Assembly (NCBI GenBank): GCA_902618245.1
Contig: CACMZR010000002.1
Location: 186,001 to 250,000, forward strand
Source: an uncultured Bacteroidota bacterium
GTDB lineage: Bacteria; Bacteroidota; Bacteroidia; Flavobacteriales; Flavobacteriaceae
Length of the DNA stretch: 64,000 bases
Direction: 5' to 3'
In this document: positions 55,302 to 64,000 of the stretch, in pieces
Layout: each line of letters opens with the position of its first letter
How positions within the stretch are numbered: position 1 is the first letter of the stretch
Translations under genes and position numbers: made by a program
The notes under the pieces: model-generated
Databases searched by the model: none
What the model saw: the letters and a program-made list of their open reading frames with translations, nothing else
Told to the model about the DNA's origin: nothing

Positions 55302-55988
55302 TTATTCAGGATAAATTTTGCCGCCAAGTTTTTTGTTTGTAATTGTCTTATTTGGTTTCCCAAAAACACGTAAAACTCCGCTTACAATATTTGCGTCTAA
55401 GAGGGTTTTAGCTTTAATATACGCATATCCCCCTAAGATGCCCTTTATTTTGGTTTGTTCCGTTATAAGGTTTTCGGCCTCACAAATTCCTCCTGAATGG
55501 AAGTTGAGTTCATGGTTCACAACTTCGCCCGAAAGGTATATTATTCCACCTAAACCTACTCGTGTATCTAACCGTTGTAGATCTACGTTAAGGTCGATTT
55601 TAGAATTTGTTGAAGCAAGCAATATTAACTTCGTCTGATCTAATCTTAAAGAAGATTTTATTGTACTTCCCTGATAAGCTGAAATATTGTTTAATGTATT
55701 ATTAAAATAAAGATCAATTTTAGTTGCTTCTTGGTTAAAAATATCTCCTCTAGATGTTCTAATTTTTAAATTACCTTCTTTAATTGACACAACAATAAGA
55801 TCTGAGTTTGGTCCAGTGGCTATAATTTTATTAACATCCGATGATATTAAATTTACTTCAATATTCGAATATGTTTTAATCCCCGTAAAAGGCCCTGTCG
55901 TTAATACTCTCCTGCTGTTATCTTGACTTAAACCCGCCGTTATTAATCCAATAACTGAAAGACAGAATAATAGATTTTTCTTTTTCAT
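55302..55988 (-). CDS. Secreted DUF2807 (head GIN) domain protein
   Basis: 228 residues with a signal peptide (residues 4-20). The rest is a right-handed beta-helix-like array of short strands (FTGIKTYSNIEVNLISSDVN, GNLKIRTSRGDIF, GVLRVFGKPNKTITNKKLGG at the end), the putative auto-transporter adhesin/DUF2807 pattern common in Bacteroidota. Its likely place is the periplasm or outer membrane; the role is unknown. It lies 3 nt downstream of rnr and may share its transcript. Confidence 0.82.
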   Translation of the reverse strand: MKKKNLLFCLSVIGLITAGLSQDNSRRVLTTGPFTGIKTYSNIEVNLISSDVNKIIATGPNSDLIVVSIKEGNLKIRTSRGDIFNQEATKIDLYFNNTLNNISAYQGSTIKSSLRLDQTKLILLASTNSKIDLNVDLQRLDTRVGLGGIIYLSGEVVNHELNFHSGGICEAENLITEQTKIKGILGGYAYIKAKTLLDANIVSGVLRVFGKPNKTITNKKLGGKIYPE

Positions 55989-55991
55989 GTG

Positions 55992-58139
55992 TCACTCTAC
56001 TAATAAAAAATCCAAAAACCTCTTCCTAACGTTTGCGTTGTGCACTTTTATTCGCAGCATATCGCCAAGCTGATATTTTTGTTTTGTATACCTTCCAAAG
56101 ATTGAGTGATTTTCAGTATTGTAAATATAAAAATCTCCTTTCATATCCTTTAATCGAATCAGGCCTTCGCATTTATTTTCTATTATTTCAACATAGATTC
56201 CTCTTTCTGTAATTCCTGAGATAACTCCATCATATTCTTCTCCTATTTTGTTTTGCATAAAGACAACTTGCATGTGCTTGATAGAGTCTCTTTCTGCTTT
56301 TGTGGCTAGTTGTTCTTTTACAGATGAGTGTTTACATACTTCTTCTAGAGAGATTTGCTTTGTGTTCTGCTTATCTTCTAAATATGAATTTAAAAGCCTG
56401 TGGACGAGAACATCAGGATACCTTCTTATTGGAGAAGTAAAATGAGTATAATAATCAAATCCAAGGCCATAATGACCTATATTTTTTGTTGTATATTCTG
56501 CTTTTGACATGCTTCTTAAAACTAAAGTGTCTATGAGGTTTTGTTCTTGTTTGCCCTTGCATTGGCTTAATAACCTGTTTAATGCTTTATTAATGTTTTT
56601 GCTTTTGGAATTAAAATCATGTCCAAAAGCAGAAGTCGTCTTTTGTAAGTTATCTAACTTTTCCTGATCTGGTCTGTCGTGAACTCTAAAAACAAATGGT
56701 TTCTTTTTTTGGCTTGTTACATACATTGCAACCCTCTTATTTGCTAAAAGCATAAACTCTTCTATTAGTTTGTTTGCATCGCCATACTCTTTGTAAAAGA
56801 CACTTACTGGTTCGTTTTTATTGTTCAAATTGAAATTCACTTCTTTTCTTTCAAAAGATATTGCTCCTTCATTTATTCTTTCTTTGCGAAGCGTTTTTGC
56901 AAGATCACTAAAAATTATTAATGCATCATATAGATCTTCAGAAATCTTGTAATTTTCTTTATGAAGAGAAATGTGCTTATTAATTGTTTTTGTTTTTTTT
57001 TGTAATACATGGTTTACCTCTTCATAAGAAAATCTTTTGTCGGATTTAATTACTGTTTTGCCATACCATTCATTTAAGACTTCGCTTTTATTGTTCATTT
57101 GAAATACTGCGGAAAATGTATATTTTTCTTCATTTTCTCTTAAAGAGCACAATTCGTTTGATAATTTCTCCGGTAACATTGGTACAACTCTGTCAACTAA
57201 ATAAATAGATGTTCCGCGTTCGAAAGCATGTTTTTCCATAAGGCTATCCTCTTTTAAATAATGGCTAACGTCAGCAATATGAATTCCTATTTCGAATAAA
57301 TCATCGTTAATGATTTTTAATGACAACGCGTCATCAAAGTCTTTTGCGTTGACCGGATCTATTGTTATTGTTGTTTCTTTTCTGAAATCTCTTCTTCTTT
57401 TAAGTTCATTTTTATCAATCTCTTTGTTTAATCGTTCTGCTTCTTTATTTACACTTTTTGGGAAAGCATAGGGTAGACCATATTCATGTAATATTGCATG
57501 CATTTCTGTCTCTGTCTCACCTGGCTGTCCAATGCTTTTTATAATCTTGCCATTAGGGGCATCTCTTCCTTCAAACCAGTCCTTTATGATAACAACAACT
57601 TTTTCCCCATCTTTATAGTTCTTAATTTCGTCTGGCTCTATAAAAATATCCGTATACATTACACCTCGTTTAGTTAAAACAAAACCATAATCGGATTTTA
57701 AAACTAATTCTCCTACGTATTCTTTTTTATTTCTTTCGAGCACCTTTACAACCCGCACTTTTTTGCTTTTATCAGTTATGCTGATATTAATTAAGTCACC
57801 ATCCAGAGCTCTGTTTAGTTTAACTTTTGGTATAAGTAATTCTTCTTTTTTTTCTTTCAAGTAAACTTTTCCTTTTCCAGATGGTAGTATAGTTAATTTA
57901 CTCATATACATAGTATCTTCTTTTCTTCTGAGTACATATTTACCCCTTCTTTCTTCAAATAAGATTTTTTTTTCACTTAAACTTAATAGGACTCCTATAA
58001 TCTTATTTTTGTCTTTATCCTTTTTAAAACCTAAAGAAGATGCTATTTGTTTATAATTAAAAGTTTTATTTGGATATTTTTTGTAAAATTTTAAAACCTT
58101 TCTTTTTATTTCTTTGTTTTCTTTCTTCGCTTTTGACAT
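55992..58139 (-). CDS. rnr: Ribonuclease R
   Basis: 715 residues: N-terminal winged-helix part (1-65), cold-shock domains (about 70-225), the RNB catalytic domain with TIDPVNAKDFDDALSL (near 275, conserved Asp cluster) and IGIHIADVSHYL, and a C-terminal S1 domain (near 635-715). It is a 3'-5' exoribonuclease able to degrade structured RNA. The start ATG 58139 borders the long AT-rich gap. It is divergent from rpiB. Confidence 0.95.
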   Translation of the reverse strand: MSKAKKENKEIKRKVLKFYKKYPNKTFNYKQIASSLGFKKDKDKNKIIGVLLSLSEKKILFEERRGKYVLRRKEDTMYMSKLTILPSGKGKVYLKEKKEELLIPKVKLNRALDGDLINISITDKSKKVRVVKVLERNKKEYVGELVLKSDYGFVLTKRGVMYTDIFIEPDEIKNYKDGEKVVVIIKDWFEGRDAPNGKIIKSIGQPGETETEMHAILHEYGLPYAFPKSVNKEAERLNKEIDKNELKRRRDFRKETTITIDPVNAKDFDDALSLKIINDDLFEIGIHIADVSHYLKEDSLMEKHAFERGTSIYLVDRVVPMLPEKLSNELCSLRENEEKYTFSAVFQMNNKSEVLNEWYGKTVIKSDKRFSYEEVNHVLQKKTKTINKHISLHKENYKISEDLYDALIIFSDLAKTLRKERINEGAISFERKEVNFNLNNKNEPVSVFYKEYGDANKLIEEFMLLANKRVAMYVTSQKKKPFVFRVHDRPDQEKLDNLQKTTSAFGHDFNSKSKNINKALNRLLSQCKGKQEQNLIDTLVLRSMSKAEYTTKNIGHYGLGFDYYTHFTSPIRRYPDVLVHRLLNSYLEDKQNTKQISLEEVCKHSSVKEQLATKAERDSIKHMQVVFMQNKIGEEYDGVISGITERGIYVEIIENKCEGLIRLKDMKGDFYIYNTENHSIFGRYTKQKYQLGDMLRIKVHNANVRKRFLDFLLVE

Positions 58140-58647
58140 GTAATTCGCTTCACGGCAAATATAAAATATTCAATGTCTGAATCATATTAACACTATTAAC
58201 AATATTTATTATCTAGTATATAAATTTAAACTATATATATATGTATATATATGGTGTGTTAATATCATAAAAAAAAAGCCGCGAGTATTTTGTATTTAGT
58301 TTAACACTAAAATATCTTTTTTTTTTAACTGCTTGTAAACGTGCTTAAAAGTTAATTATTAATTGTTTAGTGTTTTACTAACCGACTGTTAAAAAGAAAT
58401 ACTTGTTATAAAAAAGAATATAGAGTATAATTTTAATTGTTAATAATTGTCTCTTCGTAGTTACAATTTTTATGAAAAAAAAAGATAAAGAATATTATAA
58501 ATGTCTATTTTTTTTTTAATTCGAAACGATAAAGAATAAAGCAAAAAAAAGTTAAACATTTTGTCAACAAAAAATTAATAAAGATGTAAACCAAAGACCA
58601 CACAGAAGGCACATTCTTTTTTACTTTTATAAAAAATATTTTTAAAA
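58140..58647. other. Gene-free AT-rich gap, candidate replication origin
   Basis: 508 bp with no plausible gene, by far the longest such gap. Iterated TTAACA-like words: TTAACACTA at 58187-58195 and 58301-58309, TTAACAATA at 58196-58204, and inverted forms at 58254-58264, 58368-58377, 58386-58394 and 58439-58447. A very AT-rich core (58205-58252, with alternating TA) looks easy to unwind. No canonical TTATCCACA DnaA box was found. Near parS, mnmG and rnpA, and coding-strand base use seems to change here. Alternatively it may only be the divergent control region of rnr and rpiB. Confidence 0.35.
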
Positions 58648-59079
58648 ATGAGGATAAGTATAGGCAATGATCATGCAGGAACTGAATATAAAAAAGAAAT
58701 CGTAGATTTTTTAATATTAAAAGGGCACGATGTTCAAAACCATGGTACAGATACAACAGAAAGTGTAGATTATCCAGACTTTATTCATCCTGTAGCAAAA
58801 GATGTAGCGAGTAAAAATTCAGATCTAGGAATTATTGTTTGTGGAAGCGGAAACGGAGCGGCAATGACCGCAAATAAACACCAAAAAATAAGGGCGGCAA
58901 TTTGCTGGAATAAAGAATTGGCAAAATTAGCAAGACAACATAATAATGCAAATATTTTAAGCCTACCAGCAAGATTCATATCTATCAAGGAGACAAAGCA
59001 TATAATAGATCAGTTTCTAAAAACAAAATTCGAAGAAGGAAGGCATAAAAGAAGAGTAGAAAAAATACCATGTCTTTAA
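58648..59079 (+). CDS. rpiB: Ribose-5-phosphate isomerase B
   Basis: 143 residues. GNDHAGTEYKKEIVDFL (6-22) holds the Asp8/His9 phosphosugar-binding pair, and VCGSGNGAAMTANK (64-77) is the RpiB/LacAB anion-hole segment with Cys65. It interconverts ribose-5- and ribulose-5-phosphate in the pentose phosphate pathway. It overlaps the GNAT gene by 10 nt. Third codon positions are markedly A-rich compared with plus-strand genes to the left of the 58.1-58.6 kb gap. Confidence 0.95.
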   Translation: MRISIGNDHAGTEYKKEIVDFLILKGHDVQNHGTDTTESVDYPDFIHPVAKDVASKNSDLGIIVCGSGNGAAMTANKHQKIRAAICWNKELAKLARQHNNANILSLPARFISIKETKHIIDQFLKTKFEEGRHKRRVEKIPCL

Positions 59080-59519
59080 AACACAAAATCTTTTATAAAA
59101 AATTTGATAATTTATCACGAAAAGAGATACATGATCTTTTTTTGCTGAGATCAGAAGTTTTTGTTGTAGAGCAAAACTGTGTTTATCAAGATATTGACGG
59201 AAAAGACGAAAAAGCAGAGCATGTATTAGTAAAAAAAAACAATAAAATCATTGCATACGCGCGTGTTTTAGAGTACAGTGATCGTGACAATATATCAATA
59301 GGCAGAATAGTTGTATCGAAAAAAGAAAGAGGAAATTCTTTAGGGAGCGATCTACTAGATTTTATACTTAAAAAAATACATCAAGAAAAACCAAAGAAGC
59401 CAATAAAAATATCTGCGCAAGCGCATTTAGAAAAATTTTACACTGACCATGGTTTTAAAAGAACAAGTAATACTTATATGGAAGACGGAATACCCCACAT
59501 TTCAATGACATTAGAATAG
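59070..59519 (+). CDS. GNAT acetyltransferase, ElaA-like
   Basis: 149 residues. LSRKEIHDLFLLRSEVFVVE (16-35) and QDIDGKDEKAEHVLV match the ElaA subgroup. IGRIVVSKKERGNSLGSDLL (near 80) is the acetyl-CoA-binding motif A with R-x2-G-x-G/S spacing, and AQAHLEKFYTDHGFKRTS (near 119) is the closing GNAT strand-helix. The substrate is unknown. It overlaps rpiB by 10 nt, so the two are co-transcribed. Confidence 0.88.
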   Translation: MSLKHKIFYKKFDNLSRKEIHDLFLLRSEVFVVEQNCVYQDIDGKDEKAEHVLVKKNNKIIAYARVLEYSDRDNISIGRIVVSKKERGNSLGSDLLDFILKKIHQEKPKKPIKISAQAHLEKFYTDHGFKRTSNTYMEDGIPHISMTLE

Positions 59520-59526
59520 AGCTACA

Positions 59527-59865
59527 CTAAACTTTGCTTATCAAAGAATTAACCTCTTCAATTAGTAAAGAAAGATCCGGAAGTTTTAAACCTTTATACA
59601 AAAAAAGACATTGTCCACAAAAAGAAATATCATTTTCATTCTTTTTGATAGCCTCCCTTAATAGCCTCTTAATTTTATTTCTATCTACCGCACGTTTGAA
59701 AAGCTTCTTAGAAACGGCAACAGCAACTTCTAAATGTTGAGTTTTTTCGTTTTTAATGAGCCAAAGAATCAAAAAGTCGCTTTTAAAAACGGTTGAAGAA
59801 TTAAATATTGTATCAAATTTTGTCTTTCCTTTTAACCGCTTAATCTTTTTGTTCTTCAGGACCAT
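59527..59865 (-). CDS. rnpA: Ribonuclease P protein component
   Basis: 112 residues with the diagnostic basic helix AVSKKLFKRAVDRNKIKRLLREA (split here as VSKKLFKRAVDRNK and KRLLREA, residues about 52-74). It assists the RNase P RNA in 5' processing of tRNAs. The ATG 59865 lies 26 nt inside the 3' end of the M1 peptidase gene in another frame. rpmH, its usual neighbour, is not next to it, and no RNase P RNA was recognised in the window. Confidence 0.92.
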   Translation of the reverse strand: MVLKNKKIKRLKGKTKFDTIFNSSTVFKSDFLILWLIKNEKTQHLEVAVAVSKKLFKRAVDRNKIKRLLREAIKKNENDISFCGQCLFLYKGLKLPDLSLLIEEVNSLISKV

Positions 59866-61678
59866 AATAATTATTATTCTTATCTATATCAGCCATTAAA
59901 TTACTAGGGTCTATAATTATTGCCTTTATCTGATCTTTAGGAATGTTAATTTTCAAATTGTAATTAAGGCTAGACCAGGCCCAGTCTTTGTGTACAATCC
60001 AGTCAATATCATATGGATTTTGTTTTTCTCCTCGCATCAAAGAGATGGGTATGTAATGTAGTTTGCTTTCACCGTTTTTAGACAGAACCAATATTTCAAG
60101 AGGCATAGGCATCAACTCCTTCCGCGTAATTTTTAAAAGTGTTGAGGCACCGCTCTCAACCACCTCCTCTAGCGCATAATCAATTTTATTAGTTGTTTGA
60201 GTCCAGTCGGTTAAATACCATTGAAGTTGTAAACCTGAAACACGTTCAGCGATTCTTCTAAAATCATTCGGTTGAGGATGTTTAAATTTCCATTCTTTAT
60301 AATATTCTTGGAGAGTTTTAATTAGATTGTCAAAGCCAATAACGTAGCCAAGCTGACTTAAAAAGACAGCACCTTTGCTGTAGGCAGTGCTCTCATATGC
60401 ATAATTATGATAGTATCGGTTTGCATTCGTGCTTTGGGGCATTTCTCCACCAGACAAAGCAAGTCGGTAATAACCATAATAAGAATTTTGTAAGGGAAAC
60501 TCTTTGTTTTCTTCAAGGATTTCGTTTGTAGCAAGCGTGGAGATAAAGGTTGTGAAACCTTCATCCATCCATTCGTGTTTTGTTTCATTTGTTGCCAGAA
60601 CATGTTGAAACCATGAATGCGCTAGCTCATGTGCTGTTACTCCAAATAAGGACCCATACTTTCTTCCTCCAGTAATTAAAGTAAGCATCGCATATTCCAT
60701 TCCACCATCACCACCCTGTACAACAGAATACTGTTTATAAGGATAGGGACCAATATTTTTATTAAAATACCGCATCATTCTAGCGGTATCTGGCTGTAAT
60801 TTTTTCCAATTAGAAATTATATCAGAATCATTTTTATAAAAAAAATGTAATGTAACACCGTTAGGCCCAGGGTAAGTATCATGAATGTAATCCTTATCTG
60901 CTGCCCAAGTAAAATCATGCACCATAGGAGCAACAAAATGCCATGTTATTTTCCCCTGCTTAGTTTTAGGTTTTTTTCTTTCATGGTACCCCATACCTAT
61001 TTCAGAGGCATTTTCTAAGTATCCACTACCTGCGACCATATATTCTTTGTCGAGAGAAATTTTGACATCAAAATTTCCCCATACACCGTGAAATTCTCTA
61101 CCAATATAAGGGTCGGCGTTCCATCCGTCTACATCATATTCAGCCATTTTTGGATACCATTGAGCCATAGAGAACTCCACTCCTTCAGAAGAGTTTTTTC
61201 CAGCTCGCCGAATAACATCTGGAACATGCCCTTCAAAGGAAAGACTGAAGGTAGAAGAACCACCGGGAGGGATTGGAGTATTTAGCGGTACCTCAAGAAT
61301 TGTCTCAGAAACTTCGGTTTCTAAACGCACACCATCTTGAGATAAATCAGAAACTTTCAAATATCCTTGCTGATCTTTGTTTAGACTGTCTACATATACT
61401 TTAAAACGCCTGTTTCTGTCAGGAGAATTCTTCTGTTGTACCGCCATTTCGCTACCGGGCCGAAAAGCATTAAAGTACAGATGAAAAAACACTTTCTTAA
61501 GTGTTTCAGGAGAGTTGTTTTTATATTCAACAGTTTGTGTCCCATTATAAATAGCTGTTTCTGGGTTAAGATTAACGTTTATTTTGTAGTCAACAAATTG
61601 TTGCCAATATTGAGCACCAACCTTAGTTCCGTTTATGAGAACAAACATGAAAAGCAGATAAAACCGAGAACTATTCAT
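59840..61678 (-). CDS. Secreted M1 family metallopeptidase
   Basis: 612 residues with signal peptide (residues 5-22). The N-terminal beta domain (YKINVNLNPETAIYNGTQTV) and the thermolysin-like domain with HELAHSWFQH (zinc ligands) and, 18 residues after the second His, the Glu of WMDEGFTTF are complete; GGMEYAM, the substrate-binding GxMEN-type loop, is at about 325. It is an aminopeptidase-like enzyme of the envelope or exterior. It overlaps rnpA by 26 nt. Confidence 0.93.
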   Translation of the reverse strand: MNSSRFYLLFMFVLINGTKVGAQYWQQFVDYKINVNLNPETAIYNGTQTVEYKNNSPETLKKVFFHLYFNAFRPGSEMAVQQKNSPDRNRRFKVYVDSLNKDQQGYLKVSDLSQDGVRLETEVSETILEVPLNTPIPPGGSSTFSLSFEGHVPDVIRRAGKNSSEGVEFSMAQWYPKMAEYDVDGWNADPYIGREFHGVWGNFDVKISLDKEYMVAGSGYLENASEIGMGYHERKKPKTKQGKITWHFVAPMVHDFTWAADKDYIHDTYPGPNGVTLHFFYKNDSDIISNWKKLQPDTARMMRYFNKNIGPYPYKQYSVVQGGDGGMEYAMLTLITGGRKYGSLFGVTAHELAHSWFQHVLATNETKHEWMDEGFTTFISTLATNEILEENKEFPLQNSYYGYYRLALSGGEMPQSTNANRYYHNYAYESTAYSKGAVFLSQLGYVIGFDNLIKTLQEYYKEWKFKHPQPNDFRRIAERVSGLQLQWYLTDWTQTTNKIDYALEEVVESGASTLLKITRKELMPMPLEILVLSKNGESKLHYIPISLMRGEKQNPYDIDWIVHKDWAWSSLNYNLKINIPKDQIKAIIIDPSNLMADIDKNNNYYGPEEQKD

Positions 61679-61687
61679 TTTTTATAA

Positions 61688-62548
61688 TTAATCGCTAAAA
61701 TAAGAATCGAATTTATATTGTTCCCTCATACGAATGCCTTTTTCTGTTTTTTGAAGTGAAATTAGCTCATTGTGAGGATCATGTTCAAAGAATAATAGAG
61801 AATTATTCTTCAGAGCATCATTTAAAAAAAGCTCCTTTTCTTTTAAAGTTATTAGCGGCCGAGTGTCATATCCCATAATATACGGAATAGGGAGGTGTCC
61901 AACGGTTGGTATTAAATCTGCAACATAAATAACCTGCCTTCCTTTATATTCTATTATGGGGAGCATTTGTTTTTCAGTATGGCCATTTACCAAAAGTATT
62001 TTGAAAGGAAAAGGGGTTTTTGATAACACAGGGCCGTCCCCTTCGATTAATTTAAGGCAACCATTTTCGAACAAGGGTAAAATATTTTCTTTTAGAAAAG
62101 AAGCTTTTTCTCTTGAATTAGGATTAGTTGCCCATTTCCACTGAGCTTCATGAACCCAGTATGTAGCATTTTTAAAAGCAGGCATGAGCATGCCCGATTT
62201 AGATTCGCGAATAACAGCACCGCCACAATGATCGAAATGTAGGTGTGTTAGAAAGACGTCAGTGACTTCATCTTTGGATAAACCAATTTTATCGAATGAA
62301 TTTTCGAGAGTGTGCTTTCCCCATAATTTGTAATGTCCAAAAAACTTTGAACTCTGTTTATTTCCAAAACCAGTATCAACTAAAATTAGTCTATTTTTGT
62401 TTTCAATCAATAGGCATCTACACGACATTTCAATTAAATTATCTTCATCCGCAGGGTTAGTTTTCTGCCATAATTTTTTTGGCACCACACCGAACATCGC
62501 TCCGCCATCGAGCTTAAAATTTCCTGCCTCAATTGTATAAATTTTCAC
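61688..62548 (-). CDS. MBL-fold hydrolase, lactonase-like
   Basis: 286 residues from GTG 62548, no signal peptide. HLHFDH (near residue 102) is the zinc motif HxHxDH, with a His in VNGHTEKQ near 195 and an Asp in YVADLIPT near 216. The opening GNFKLDGGAMFGVVPK and the DTGFG segment resemble cytoplasmic N-acyl-homoserine-lactonase-like or related MBL hydrolases of Bacteroidota. Substrate specificity cannot be read. It is 9 nt upstream of the M1 peptidase gene in transcription order. Confidence 0.82.
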   Translation of the reverse strand: MKIYTIEAGNFKLDGGAMFGVVPKKLWQKTNPADEDNLIEMSCRCLLIENKNRLILVDTGFGNKQSSKFFGHYKLWGKHTLENSFDKIGLSKDEVTDVFLTHLHFDHCGGAVIRESKSGMLMPAFKNATYWVHEAQWKWATNPNSREKASFLKENILPLFENGCLKLIEGDGPVLSKTPFPFKILLVNGHTEKQMLPIIEYKGRQVIYVADLIPTVGHLPIPYIMGYDTRPLITLKEKELFLNDALKNNSLLFFEHDPHNELISLQKTEKGIRMREQYKFDSYFSD

Positions 62549-62599
62549 GGGCCGATATTATAATTTTCTTTTTAAACTAATTCAAAAAGATATCTATTT

Positions 62600-64000
62600 T
62601 TAATGTAATAATTTGACTAATTCTTTACTATATTCAATTAATGCAATTGTCTCATCTGTTCTAGCTAATTTAATTTTATCAAATATTATTAAACCCTCAC
62701 CATTACTTTCTAGATGATAAATTTGCTTATTCTCAAAAAAACTGATGAGATCTTCAGTAAAAAACGACCGTATTTTTGCTTCTTCGTTACCAGTCACAAG
62801 AAATTTTTTTGAAAAATCAGGATACATTTCAAAGTCTATGTCTTTATGTCCTGTAAACGCAATAACTCTATCAAAGATTTTTTCAATAATCCCTTCTTTT
62901 TCCATCGCAAAAACAGGGATATTTTTGTTAACTTTCAAAAACATTACCGTAGTGTTAAATGTCTCAGATGAAAAAGCTGCGCCATCATTAAATGTAACAT
63001 CAGAAATTTCCCATTCAACACTAAACTCGCTAAAAAAACCACGGAGACAATTTGTTTTACGTTCAATTGGCCTAATCTCAAAAAAGTGAAACTTTTTCAA
63101 GTAAGAAGTATTCCAATTCACTTTAGTATTATATTCATAATCGTTTTCATTTGCCAAATTCTGTAATCTTTTTTGCCTAGGAGATAATTTCTCAACATTG
63201 TTTTTTAGAGAAATTTTTAAAGCTCTATTATATGGTGAGGTTGACACATGAGAATCTAATCCTGAAATGACAACTTTACCACCAGTTTCCTTTTGAGCTT
63301 TTAAAAAATCAACTAAAAAATCCATGTATGTCATACCCACGAGTCTTGTTTGAGACAAATCTATTTTAACATCAGCCCCTGAAGGAATTTTGGAAACAAG
63401 ACTGTTTAGACTAAAAACACTTAAAAAATTTGCAATCCCTTTAATTTTTAGATAATAATCGTTTTCTGAGTTAGAAACTAGATTTGAGCCTGAGCGGAAT
63501 ACCAATTTAAAAAATCGAAGTATTGAAACTCTTGCTAGTAACATATGACTTACCAAAACCAAAAGCAAACCACCAAGTAGGCCAATTAAAAGATTTGTGT
63601 AAAGAGTCAAAATCATCGTTGCTAAAAAAAAGATCAATTGCTCAGATCCTTTGGAATAAACTTGTTTAAAAACAGTTGGTGACGCCAATTTAAAGCCCGT
63701 GTAAACAAGTAATATCGCAAAAGCACAAAGTGGCACTTGACGCATAATAGGGCTTAAAACAACTACAAATAGAAATAAAAATATTCCTTGATATAAATTA
63801 GACCATTTAGTTTTGGCTCCATTGTGTATGTTAACAGTGCTCCTTATTATAACAGCTATTATGGGTAAACCACCAATCATTCCTGCCGCCATAGTACTTA
63901 TACCAATACCGGTTAGTTCTTTATTTAGATCTGTCTTTCTTTTGTAAGGGTCAAGTTTATCAACAGCTTTTGCAATTGCCAATGATTCAATACTTGTAAT
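62600..64000 (-). CDS. SulP-type anion transporter (5' end outside window)
   Basis: The frame stays open to the right edge (ESLAIAKAVDKLDPYKR at the border is the conserved SulP ESL-x-A segment), so the N-terminal TM helices are missing. What remains are about six TM helices (up to about residue 165 of this part) and a C-terminal STAS domain (GADVKIDLSQTRLVGMTYMD near 208). Such proteins carry sulfate, bicarbonate or other anions through the inner membrane. The gene has no close partner in the window. Confidence 0.85.
   Translation of the reverse strand: MTSIESLAIAKAVDKLDPYKRKTDLNKELTGIGISTMAAGMIGGLPIIAVIIRSTVNIHNGAKTKWSNLYQGIFLFLFVVVLSPIMRQVPLCAFAILLVYTGFKLASPTVFKQVYSKGSEQLIFFLATMILTLYTNLLIGLLGGLLLVLVSHMLLARVSILRFFKLVFRSGSNLVSNSENDYYLKIKGIANFLSVFSLNSLVSKIPSGADVKIDLSQTRLVGMTYMDFLVDFLKAQKETGGKVVISGLDSHVSTSPYNRALKISLKNNVEKLSPRQKRLQNLANENDYEYNTKVNWNTSYLKKFHFFEIRPIERKTNCLRGFFSEFSVEWEISDVTFNDGAAFSSETFNTTVMFLKVNKNIPVFAMEKEGIIEKIFDRVIAFTGHKDIDFEMYPDFSKKFLVTGNEEAKIRSFFTEDLISFFENKQIYHLESNGEGLIIFDKIKLARTDETIALIEYSKELVKLLH

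Noticed and set aside
58505-58756. Minus-strand open frame of 83 codons in the long gap
   Set aside because: It runs antisense into the rpiB gene, is low-complexity and Phe/Leu/Lys-rich, and has no start context; it is a by-product of AT-rich sequence.
1-64000. CRISPR arrays, insertion sequences, phage genes, toxin-antitoxin pairs
   Set aside because: No spaced direct repeats, transposase, integrase, phage structural gene or paired small toxin-antitoxin frames were found on reading both strands.

Overview
The window is AT-rich, densely packed chromosomal DNA from a member of the Bacteroidota, almost certainly a marine Flavobacteriaceae. This rests on gldH (gliding), a PorW/SprE-type lipoprotein of the type IX secretion system, an HU-like/SPOR fusion, DUF4292, DUF4837 and DUF6168-type proteins, a split atp operon without beta and epsilon genes, TAnnTTTG promoter boxes, and no obvious Shine-Dalgarno sequences. 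No insertion sequence, prophage or CRISPR array was seen.

Layout. 1-9.6 kb is accessory: a 5'-truncated serine hydrolase, then plus-strand genes for small exported or lipid-anchored proteins (metallo-beta-lactamase fold, dimeric alpha/beta-barrel-like, NTF2/SnoaL-like). Each has its own promoter and a similar leader, and several leaders look like copies of one module. Two unknown lipoproteins, a small membrane protein, a beta-barrel and an LpxR-like protein follow. 9.7-23.8 kb is mostly core: crotonase, QueD-like protein, PBP1A, gldH, trhO, META lipoprotein, M24 peptidase, recA, plsC, trpS, HU/SPOR, EnvC-like protein, DUF4292, dut and an HExxH lipoprotein. 23.98-28.1 kb is a plus-strand catabolic unit: a GH63 hydrolase resembling mannosylglycerate/glucosylglycerate hydrolases, a sodium:solute symporter and a glycerate kinase. 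28.1-36.5 kb holds atpG-A-H-F-E-B, a DUF6168-like gene broken at an A10 tract, atpZ, a bactofilin and porW. 36.7-47.4 kb has a PaaE-like reductase, purD, envelope-glycan genes, GH3, M23, tatA, DUF4837, pgk and holB.

47.4-64 kb looks origin-proximal: two exact parS sites flank mnmG, followed by ybeY, gltX, SPFH, glnS, folB, tRNA-Cys, DUF2807 and rnr. A 508-bp AT-rich gap full of TTAACA-type repeats (candidate oriC) comes next, then rpiB, a GNAT, rnpA, an M1 peptidase, an MBL lactonase-like protein and a 3'-side partial SulP transporter.

Main points for a second look: the shared leader module in 1.1-7.6 kb; two genes (a lipoprotein at 4292 and ybeY) whose family-length reading frame has ATT where ATG is expected; the glycosyl-glycerate operon; the frameshift in the DUF6168-like gene; and the parS pair with a candidate origin. 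All product names come from reading motifs and remembered family features; no database search was run.
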